5,499 bases of DNA. It comes from Lachnospiraceae bacterium UBA3643 (lineage in GTDB: Bacteria; Bacillota; Clostridia; Lachnospirales; Lachnospiraceae). Made by a program: the position numbers and the translations under genes. The notes beneath the pieces were generated by a model that was not told where the DNA came from, did no database searches, and was given only the letters and a program-made list of their open reading frames with translations. The stretch covers positions 1 to 5,499 of the forward strand of contig DFKO01000170.1 of the NCBI GenBank assembly GCA_002373855.1, in the 5' to 3' direction. Positions 1 through 5,499 of the stretch are shown here, piece by piece (within the stretch, counting starts at the first letter, position 1; each line of letters begins with the position of its first letter).

Positions 1-2859
1 GGCAGGGAATTTAAATGGATCGATAATTATGAATCGGTAAAAAATGTAAACTGCCTGTTTGTGGATGAGGAAGGCCGTATGTGGATAGGAACCAATGACA
101 GCGGTTTATCCATTGTGATAAGGGAGGAGGTCGTCAATGTACTTGACCAGTCCAGCGGACTGCCATCAAATTCCGTCAGGAGTATAGTCTGCTCATCAGA
201 TGGGTTTTATTATGTGGGTACGACCGGCAGTATGCAGGTGCTTGTAATGAACAACGGACTTAAGGCTGTAAATACTCTTGATGAGATCAGCTATGCCGAT
301 TGTATTGCTGCAGATACTGATGGACACGCTGCTGCAATCGGGGCAAACGGAAGTCTGTTTTTACTTAAAAACGGTAATATTTTACAGTCGGTCAGCCTTC
401 CGGAGGGTGAGGAACGCTTTAAATGCTGTACCTTTTCACCTGACGGGACTCTTTTGGTCGGTACCTCCACCAATCATATTTACAGCTATGATATCTCCGG
501 AGACGAATTCGAGCGACTGAGTGTCATGACATGCGAGGATGTCTCATGTATAAACAATCTGAATTATTTAAGCAACGGAACGCTTTTTATATCAACAGAC
601 AGCGGAGTTTCATATATTGATAATAGCGGTTACCACAGGATAAATACAAATGATTTTAACAATTCCATTGATAATATGCTCTACGATTATCAGGGGAATC
701 TCTGGTTTACATCATCGAGACTCGGATTACTGCGCATGGCAAAATCCCCGTTTAAGGATATCTACGGCTCGGTAGGTCTGGAGAGAAAGGTCGTAAATGC
801 CATTGTATTCTGGGACGATTGTTATTATATAGGTACAGATAAAGGTCTTGATATCGTGGACAGCGACCTTAAAACCGAGATAAAGAACGATCTGACAGAT
901 GATTTGAAGGATAAGCGCATCAGATGCATGTATGTGGATAAGGACGATCACCTGTGGGTATGTACCTACGGAAACGGACTTGTTGAGATTGCAAAAAACG
1001 GTGATAAATGGGAATACAATGCCGATAACGGAAGCTTCGGAAACAGGGCACGAATCGTGACGGGACTGTCCGACGGTACTATCCTTGCCGCCGGCGATTC
1101 GGGTATCAGCTATATAAAGGATCATGAGATCATCACGACCATAAAGAATGAGGAGGGTGTGATTAATTCGATGATCCTCACAGTCACTGAGATGAGTGAC
1201 GGTACGATACTGGCAGGCACTGACGGTGACGGTATTGCAATATTAAAGGACGGCGAGATCGCCAGGATGCTGACGACCGAGGACGGCCTTAGCAGTAATG
1301 TCATCCTGCGTACGATAAAGGATCCCAAATCAGAGGGCGTATTCATAGTTACCAGCAACAGCCTTTGTTATATGGATACAGATGGAAGCATCAGGATACT
1401 AAATAATTTTCCGTATTTTAACAATTATGATATCTGGGTAAAGGATGAGGATACTTTATTTGTAATGTCGAGTGCGGGAATTTATGTTGTGGAGAGAGAT
1501 GAACTCGTAGACGACGGGGACATGGCATGGGAGCTCCTTGATGCAAGGAGAGGTCTCGGAACCTCCCTTACCGCCAATTCATGGAATTATTATGACGGAA
1601 ACGGCAATTTACTGCTTCCCTGTGATACGGGAGTTTACAGTATAGATGTCGAAAAATACAACAGCGATGTCAGATTGTACAGAATGCAGCTGGCGTCGGT
1701 TGTCCTCGACGGAGTGGTACAGCCGTCAAACCGCATGGGAGCCATTACCATAGGTCAGGGCGTCAGCCGTGTGGAATTGTATCCGGAAATACTGAATTAT
1801 ACCATTCAGGAGCCTAATGTCGGATATTTCATGGAGGGCTATGATTCCCAGTGGACGATCATTCCGCAGAGTAATCTTAATAATATCATCTATATCAATC
1901 TGCCTGCAGGAGAATATATATTCCATCTGGCAATATTTGACAGCTCGGGTGAGCATATACTTGAGGAGAGAAAGTTTGAACTGATAAAAGAGGGCGAATT
2001 CTACGAGCAGCCTGTTTTTGCTGTATATATGCTGACATTGCTGGCACTCTTCAGTATATGGTTTACATGGCTTGTGGTACAGAGAAGGATAAATGCCCAG
2101 CAGATCAAGATCAACATGGCAAATGAGACAGTCATGGCCATTGCAAATGCGGTCGATGCCAAGGATGTCCGTACTCACCAGCATTCGGTAAGGGTAGCCG
2201 AATATTCGGCGCTCATAGCCGAGGAGATGCATTGCTTTAAGTGGTGGAGAAGGAAAAAGGACATCTCAAATCTGAAAAAAGCCGCGCAGATGCATGACAT
2301 CGGAAAGATCGGCGTTCCGGACAGCGTACTTAATAAGGTAGGCAGGCTGACCGATGAGGAATATAAACAGATGAAATCACATGCCGTCAGGGGAGCCGAG
2401 ATATTAAAGGACTTTACTCTGGTGGAGCATGTAGAGGAGGGAACAAGATATCATCATGAAAGATATGACGGTAAGGGATACCCCGACGGGCTTAAGGGTG
2501 ATGAGATACCGCTTTTTGGCCGTATAATAAGTGTTGCGGACTGTTTTGATGCCATGACCTCCAATCGTGTATACCGTAATCATATGGACACGGATTATGT
2601 AATGAACGAGATGAAGAGAGGCAGAGGAACCCAGTTTGATCCCGATGCCCTTGACGCTTTTCTGCGTCTTATAGATAAGGGCGTGATAAATCTTGAAGAG
2701 ATCTATGCACAAAAAAGAGCCGAGATACAGCAGGCAGATCCTGCCGGCCAGGAGGAGCTTAAACGAAGGGTGGAAGAAGACCGGAAGATTCAGGAGGCAA
2801 CCATGCATGGAGAGGATAAGGCCTCTCGGGACAATGATAAGGAAGGAGATAAGGTATGA
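1..2859 (+). CDS. Membrane receptor with Reg_prop beta-propeller, Y_Y_Y domain and C-terminal HD-GYP (putative cyclic-di-GMP phosphodiesterase), 5' partial
   Basis: The reading frame is open from base 1, so the true start lies upstream; 952 residues are visible (numbered here from base 1). Residues about 15-545 carry roughly 13 degenerate propeller blades with the Reg_prop pattern, for example VDEEGRMWIGT near 21, YDYQGNLWF near 228, VDKDDHLWV near 312 and MSDGTILAGT near 398. A Y_Y_Y domain follows (about 581-662, with GYFMEGYDSQW and INLPAGEYIFHL), then one hydrophobic helix (about 672-693) ending in QRR. The HD-GYP domain spans about 708-893: H726/H728, H765-D766 with K769 (MHDIGKIGVPD), H794, H818-H819, GYP at 826-828 and D847 (VADCFDAM). 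All expected metal and catalytic positions are present. The propeller should lie outside the cell and the HD-GYP inside. By family knowledge the output is cyclic-di-GMP hydrolysis; the ligand is unknown. A charged tail of about 55 residues ends the protein. The stop overlaps the next gene by ATGA. A signal peptide and probably one blade are missing upstream. Confidence 0.93.
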   Translation, partial: GREFKWIDNYESVKNVNCLFVDEEGRMWIGTNDSGLSIVIREEVVNVLDQSSGLPSNSVRSIVCSSDGFYYVGTTGSMQVLVMNNGLKAVNTLDEISYADCIAADTDGHAAAIGANGSLFLLKNGNILQSVSLPEGEERFKCCTFSPDGTLLVGTSTNHIYSYDISGDEFERLSVMTCEDVSCINNLNYLSNGTLFISTDSGVSYIDNSGYHRINTNDFNNSIDNMLYDYQGNLWFTSSRLGLLRMAKSPFKDIYGSVGLERKVVNAIVFWDDCYYIGTDKGLDIVDSDLKTEIKNDLTDDLKDKRIRCMYVDKDDHLWVCTYGNGLVEIAKNGDKWEYNADNGSFGNRARIVTGLSDGTILAAGDSGISYIKDHEIITTIKNEEGVINSMILTVTEMSDGTILAGTDGDGIAILKDGEIARMLTTEDGLSSNVILRTIKDPKSEGVFIVTSNSLCYMDTDGSIRILNNFPYFNNYDIWVKDEDTLFVMSSAGIYVVERDELVDDGDMAWELLDARRGLGTSLTANSWNYYDGNGNLLLPCDTGVYSIDVEKYNSDVRLYRMQLASVVLDGVVQPSNRMGAITIGQGVSRVELYPEILNYTIQEPNVGYFMEGYDSQWTIIPQSNLNNIIYINLPAGEYIFHLAIFDSSGEHILEERKFELIKEGEFYEQPVFAVYMLTLLALFSIWFTWLVVQRRINAQQIKINMANETVMAIANAVDAKDVRTHQHSVRVAEYSALIAEEMHCFKWWRRKKDISNLKKAAQMHDIGKIGVPDSVLNKVGRLTDEEYKQMKSHAVRGAEILKDFTLVEHVEEGTRYHHERYDGKGYPDGLKGDEIPLFGRIISVADCFDAMTSNRVYRNHMDTDYVMNEMKRGRGTQFDPDALDAFLRLIDKGVINLEEIYAQKRAEIQQADPAGQEELKRRVEEDRKIQEATMHGEDKASRDNDKEGDKV

Positions 2860-4052
2860 AACGGATATATACGATAACTTTTCTTACATGTCTTATCATC
2901 ACGGCTGTATTTATCGGCTGCTTTGAATATCTGAATATGTCGGGGCACAGGGACCATCTTAAGGTCGGTTTTATTTATGATAATGATGAGAGCACATCAT
3001 ATACCTATAATTTTTCACTTGCAAAGGATGCTGTGGAATTAAAATACGGCGACAGGGTTGAGATAGTGACCTGCAGCAATGTCCTTGATGATGAGATGGA
3101 AGAGCCTCTTCGTAATCTTGCGAATGAAGGCTGCGATATCATATTTTTTAACGGATATAGCAAGAAGGTGATCGAGCTTGCCCCCGAGTATCCGGAAACA
3201 GAGTTTTGTCAGGTTTCGTATATGGATATGAATAATGTCAGCGTACCCTCAAATTATCATACCTTTAAGGGCGAGGCATACCAGGGTAGATATGTCAGCG
3301 GCATTGCGGCCGGTATGAAGATACAGCAGATGATCGATGAGGGAATAATAACAGAGAATGAGGCAGTGGTCGGATTTGTCGCCGCATTTCCCGATTCCGA
3401 GGTCATATCCGGATATACCGCATTTCTGCTCGGAGTGCGCTCTATAGTACCGCAGGCAGTCATGCAGGTAAGCTATACGCATACATGGAGCAGCTATGCG
3501 CTTGAAAAGAGTGCCGCCGAGAGGCTGATAGACGGAGGCTGTGTGATCATATCACAGCATACCGATACCATCGGACCGGCAATAGCATGTGAGGATGCCT
3601 CGGAGAAAAATATCAAGGTATATTTTGTCGGCTGGGGACAGAGCATGTCCGAGGTGGCACCGGGTACTTCCCTCGTTACCACAAGGATATGCTGGGAGCC
3701 GTATGTAATATCTGCAGTAGATGCGCTTATGTCATACAAGACGATCGAATCAAAGCTTTCGGCAAGAGTATTTGGCAATGATGCCACTGCAGGATTTGAA
3801 AACGGATGGGTGGAGATGATGGATTTAAACCAGGCAATCGCACCCGTAGGAACACAGGAAGCCATGGACAGGGCTATTGACCAGTTCAAAAAGGGAAATG
3901 GTGATTTTGTATTTAAGGGCAGCTATACCGGAGTATCCCAGAGCGACCCTTCAAAGACCATCGATCTTAATAACGGATATACCGAGAATGAACGGTCATC
4001 ATATCCGCTGTTTGATTATGTGCTTGATGATGTGATCACGGTGGTGGAGTAA
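2856..4052 (+). CDS. Bmp/PnrA-like family substrate-binding lipoprotein
   Basis: This complete protein has 398 residues. ATG at 2856 overlaps the previous stop (ATGA), and AAGGAG at 2843-2848 lies 7 bases upstream, so translational coupling is likely. The N terminus has K2-R3, a hydrophobic stretch (about 4-22) and Cys22 in the context VFIGC. That fits a permissive lipobox although Phe sits at -3; an uncleaved membrane anchor is the alternative. From residue 36 the fold reads as a Bmp-family periplasmic-binding protein: KVGFIYDNDESTSYTYNFS at the start, VVGFVAAFPDSEVISGYTAF in the middle, then CVIISQHTDTIGPAIACED, and VFKGSYTGVSQ near the end. Characterised relatives such as PnrA bind purine nucleosides for ABC import; the ligand here cannot be read from sequence. 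No permease or ATPase gene follows, since serC begins after a promoter-bearing gap. Pairing with the receptor gene suggests a sensory or accessory role, which is inference. Two in-frame TAA stops end the gene. Confidence 0.88.
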   Translation: MKRIYTITFLTCLIITAVFIGCFEYLNMSGHRDHLKVGFIYDNDESTSYTYNFSLAKDAVELKYGDRVEIVTCSNVLDDEMEEPLRNLANEGCDIIFFNGYSKKVIELAPEYPETEFCQVSYMDMNNVSVPSNYHTFKGEAYQGRYVSGIAAGMKIQQMIDEGIITENEAVVGFVAAFPDSEVISGYTAFLLGVRSIVPQAVMQVSYTHTWSSYALEKSAAERLIDGGCVIISQHTDTIGPAIACEDASEKNIKVYFVGWGQSMSEVAPGTSLVTTRICWEPYVISAVDALMSYKTIESKLSARVFGNDATAGFENGWVEMMDLNQAIAPVGTQEAMDRAIDQFKKGNGDFVFKGSYTGVSQSDPSKTIDLNNGYTENERSSYPLFDYVLDDVITVVE

Positions 4053-4058
4053 TAAGCA

Positions 4059-4072
4059 GTCAAAGCTTTGAC
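4059..4072 (+). terminator. Perfect 14-bp palindrome after the receptor/Bmp pair, possible weak terminator
   Basis: GTCAAAGCTTTGAC is its own reverse complement and starts 7 bases after the stop codon at 4050-4052. As RNA it could form a 5-bp stem with an AGCU loop, followed by CUUUUAAUU. The stem is short and AU-rich and the T run is only four long, so it would be a poor intrinsic terminator. It may instead be a protein-binding dyad located about 55 bases upstream of the predicted serC transcription start. No better terminator is visible between 4053 and the serC promoter. Confidence 0.35.
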
Positions 4073-4081
4073 CTTTTAATT

Positions 4082-4099
4082 AAATCATTGACTTGATTT
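4082..4099. repeat. Inverted repeat AAATCA/TGATTT centred on the -35 box
   Basis: Six-base arms AAATCA (4082-4087) and TGATTT (4094-4099) flank exactly the TTGACT -35 hexamer. A factor bound to this dyad would cover the -35 region and could block RNA polymerase. The arms are short and AT-rich, so chance occurrence is quite possible; no known operator family is recognised. Confidence 0.35.
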
Positions 4100-4116
4100 T
4101 CATTATGGAATAATAT
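4088..4116 (+). promoter_or_regulatory. Sigma-A-type promoter for serC-serA
   Basis: The -35 element TTGACT (4088-4093, 5 of 6 matches) is followed by an ideal 17-bp spacer and the -10 element TAATAT (4111-4116, 4 of 6 matches with the key first T-A and last T kept). Transcription would start around 4121-4124, giving a leader of about 100 nt before serC. An alternative -10, AATAAT at 4109-4114, matches 5 of 6 but leaves a 15-bp spacer. The site lies in the only AT-rich non-coding stretch of the window, directly upstream of a gene pair normally transcribed together. Confidence 0.68.
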
Positions 4117-4146
4117 TAACACTGTACTTTATTTTGCGACCGATAA

Positions 4147-4183
4147 CTTATATTTATATCAGTATATTGATAAGAAATATAAG
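4147..4183 (+). promoter_or_regulatory. Long AT-rich hairpin in the serC leader
   Basis: CTTATATTT (4147-4155) and AAATATAAG (4175-4183) form a perfect 9-bp stem. Inside it TATCA (4157-4161) pairs with TGATA (4168-4172) around a 6-nt loop, leaving a small bulge (A on one side, AG on the other). That gives 14 base pairs in a 37-nt element. It sits between the predicted transcription start and the serC ribosome binding site, about 23 bases before AGGAGG. No T tract follows, so it is not an intrinsic terminator. It could stabilise the mRNA 5' region, tune translation, or act as a DNA dyad for a regulator. It matches no riboswitch class I recognise. Confidence 0.5.
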
Positions 4184-4220
4184 CAGAGGTACGCAAGACA
4201 ATATTTAGGAGGAGACAAAA

Positions 4221-5306
4221 ATGGGAAGAGTTTATAATTTCTCAGCAGGACCTGCGGTATTACCCGAGGAGGTCCTTAAGGAAGCAGCAGAGGAGATGAT
4301 GGATTACAAGGGATCCGGTCAGTCCGTAATGGAGATGAGCCATCGATCGAAAGTATATGATACCATTATCAAGGAAGCTGAAGCTGATCTTCGAGAGCTT
4401 ATGAATATTCCTGATAATTATAAGGTACTGTTTTTACAGGGAGGTGCTTCACAGTTCTTCGCAGAGGTTCCGATGAACATGATGAAGAATAAAAAGGCCG
4501 GATACATCATCACCGGTCAGTGGGCAAAGAAAGCATTCCAGGAGGCTAAGATCTACGGTGAGGCTGTAGAGCTTGCATCTTCAGCAGACAAGACATTCAG
4601 CTATATTCCTGACTGCTCGGATCTCCCTATCACAGATGATATGGATTATGTATATATCTGCGAGAACAATACCATCTATGGTACTAAATATAAGAAACTC
4701 CCTAATACAAAGGGCAAGGTCCTCGTATCCGATGTATCATCATGCTTTTTATCAGAGCCTGTTGATGTGACAAAATACGGCGTAATCTACGGCGGCGTAC
4801 AGAAGAACGTAGGACCTGCAGGATGTGTTATCGCTATTATCAGAGAAGATCTCATCACAGATGAGTGCCTTCCCGGAACACCTACCATGCTCAAGTGGAA
4901 GACTCAGGCAGATAACGATTCACTTTACAATACGCCTCCCTGCTACACGATCTATATCTGTGGCAAGGTATTCAAGTGGCTCAAGAAAATGGGCGGACTT
5001 GAAGAGATGAAGAAGCGCAACAAGGAGAAGGCAAAGATTCTTTATGATTTCCTTGATTCTTCAAAGCTTTTCAAGGGTACTGTTGTTAAGGAAGACAGAT
5101 CACTTATGAACGTTCCTTTCGTAACAGGTAATGATGAGCTTGATGCCAAATTCGTAAAGGAGGCTACCGAGGCCGGATTTGTAAATCTTAAGGGACACAG
5201 AACTGTAGGCGGTATGAGAGCTTCTATCTATAATGCAATGCCTAAGGAAGGTGTAGAGAAACTCGTTGAGTTTATGAAGAAATTTGAAGCAGAGAATGCT
5301 AAATAA
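4221..5306 (+). CDS. serC: Phosphoserine aminotransferase SerC
   Basis: SerC is a cytoplasmic PLP enzyme that transfers the amino group of glutamate to 3-phosphohydroxypyruvate, giving O-phosphoserine, in step two of serine synthesis. The 361 residues match the family's usual length of about 360. Motifs in order: YNFSAGPAVLPEEVL at 5-19, SVMEMSHRSK at about 35-44, LFLQGGASQFFAEVPMN at about 70-86, ENNTIYGT in the middle, DVSS before the cofactor site, the PLP-binding lysine K195 in GGVQKNVGPAG, and C-terminal GHRTVGGMRASIYNAMP. ATG is fixed by AGGAGG at 4207-4212 with 8 bases of spacing and by the family-typical N terminus. The residues before NNTIYGT (CE) and after DVSS (CFLS) differ from the forms I remember for E. 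coli-type SerC. Its isoleucine codons are only ATC or ATT. It probably forms an operon with serA, 11 bases downstream, under the promoter at 4088-4116. Confidence 0.96.
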   Translation: MGRVYNFSAGPAVLPEEVLKEAAEEMMDYKGSGQSVMEMSHRSKVYDTIIKEAEADLRELMNIPDNYKVLFLQGGASQFFAEVPMNMMKNKKAGYIITGQWAKKAFQEAKIYGEAVELASSADKTFSYIPDCSDLPITDDMDYVYICENNTIYGTKYKKLPNTKGKVLVSDVSSCFLSEPVDVTKYGVIYGGVQKNVGPAGCVIAIIREDLITDECLPGTPTMLKWKTQADNDSLYNTPPCYTIYICGKVFKWLKKMGGLEEMKKRNKEKAKILYDFLDSSKLFKGTVVKEDRSLMNVPFVTGNDELDAKFVKEATEAGFVNLKGHRTVGGMRASIYNAMPKEGVEKLVEFMKKFEAENAK

Positions 5307-5317
5307 GGAGTAGAAAA

Positions 5318-5499
5318 ATGTTTAAATATAATTGCCTTAATCCAATCGCAAAGGTTGGTCTTGATAAGTTTTCAATCGATTATGCAAAGACAGAGGATAT
5401 GAATGAGGCAGATGGCGTACTTGTCCGTTCTGCAGCTATGCATGACCTTGAGCTCCCTGCATCACTTAAAGTGATTGCAAGAGCAGGCGCAGGCGTAAA
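5318..5499 (+). CDS. serA: D-3-phosphoglycerate dehydrogenase SerA, N-terminal part (3' truncated by window)
   Basis: Sixty codons are visible before the window ends. SerA oxidises 3-phosphoglycerate to 3-phosphohydroxypyruvate with NAD, the first committed step of serine synthesis, producing the substrate of SerC. The fragment shows the start of the D-isomer-specific 2-hydroxyacid dehydrogenase fold: MFKYNCLNPIAKVGLDKF, then DGVLVRSAAMHDLELPASLK, ending in VIARAGAGV. That last run is the conserved segment before the NAD domain. AAGGAG at 5305-5310 lies 7 bases before the ATG and overlaps the final base of the serC stop region, so the two genes are surely co-transcribed. Other 2-hydroxyacid dehydrogenases share this motif, but the serC neighbour makes SerA by far the best call. 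Whether it carries a C-terminal ACT domain cannot be seen. Confidence 0.92.
   Translation, partial: MFKYNCLNPIAKVGLDKFSIDYAKTEDMNEADGVLVRSAAMHDLELPASLKVIARAGAGV

Noticed and set aside
61..63. GTG as start codon of the first gene
   Set aside because: The frame is open back to base 1, the GTG lies inside a propeller blade (CLFVDEEGRMWIGT), and no ribosome binding site precedes it. The gene starts upstream of the window.
727..1358. Minus-strand open frames opposite the receptor gene (also at 1726-2232 and 2404-2808)
   Set aside because: Their translations have no recognisable domains and lie opposite a strongly supported coding frame; they are shadows.
2101..2859. Histidine kinase or GGDEF output on the propeller receptor
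   Set aside because: No H-box, N/G-box or GGDEF motif is present; the complete HD-GYP motif set accounts for the whole cytoplasmic region.
3249..3889. Minus-strand open frames opposite the Bmp-like gene
   Set aside because: They overlap each other and a well-supported + strand gene, and show no domain or start signal.
4134..4162. Second promoter TTGCGA / TATCAG with 17-bp spacing
   Set aside because: The -10 matches only about half of the consensus, and the site overlaps the leader hairpin; the TTGACT/TAATAT pair is much better.
4117..4220. T-box or amino-acid riboswitch upstream of serC
   Set aside because: The roughly 100-nt leader is too short for a T-box, lacks a TGGNACCGCG-like segment, and no terminator hairpin follows.
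4573..5010. Extra + strand open frames inside serC
   Set aside because: They are out of frame with a full-length conserved SerC and have no supporting features.
1..5499. CRISPR array, tRNA, rRNA, insertion sequence or phage element
   Set aside because: No spaced direct repeats, cloverleaf, rRNA-like stretch, transposase or terminal inverted repeats were seen.

Overview
The window looks like a chromosomal piece of a Gram-positive Clostridia, most likely a Lachnospiraceae relative (Roseburia / Butyrivibrio / Agathobacter type). This rests on moderate GC, strong AGGAGG-type ribosome binding sites, a serC-serA pair whose proteins read like those of that family, and a propeller-type sensor combined with a Bmp-family lipoprotein. 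The organism call is an inference from protein resemblance, with no database search. All genes lie on the + strand.

Region 1 (1-4052) is a two-gene signalling unit. The first gene enters the window already open. It encodes a large one-component membrane receptor: about 13 visible Reg_prop beta-propeller blades, a Y_Y_Y domain, one transmembrane helix, and a cytoplasmic HD-GYP domain with every expected catalytic motif. HD-GYP domains typically degrade cyclic-di-GMP. The second gene overlaps it by ATGA and encodes a Bmp/PnrA-like substrate-binding protein with a probable lipoprotein signal. No ABC permease or ATPase gene follows. The binding protein may therefore supply ligand information to the receptor rather than serve a transporter, which is the most interesting hypothesis here.

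Region 2 (4053-4220) is a 168-base intergenic stretch. It holds a 14-bp perfect palindrome just after the second gene, a good sigma-A-type promoter (TTGACT, 17 bp, TAATAT) embedded in TTGAC/GTCAA dyads, and a long AT-rich hairpin in the predicted roughly 100-nt leader of the next gene.

Region 3 (4221-5499) is the start of a serine biosynthesis operon: complete serC (phosphoserine aminotransferase), then after 11 bases the first 60 codons of serA (3-phosphoglycerate dehydrogenase), cut by the window edge. These catalyse the second and first steps of serine synthesis from 3-phosphoglycerate. The codon usage of serC differs visibly from the signalling genes: none of its isoleucine codons is ATA, whereas ATA is common upstream.
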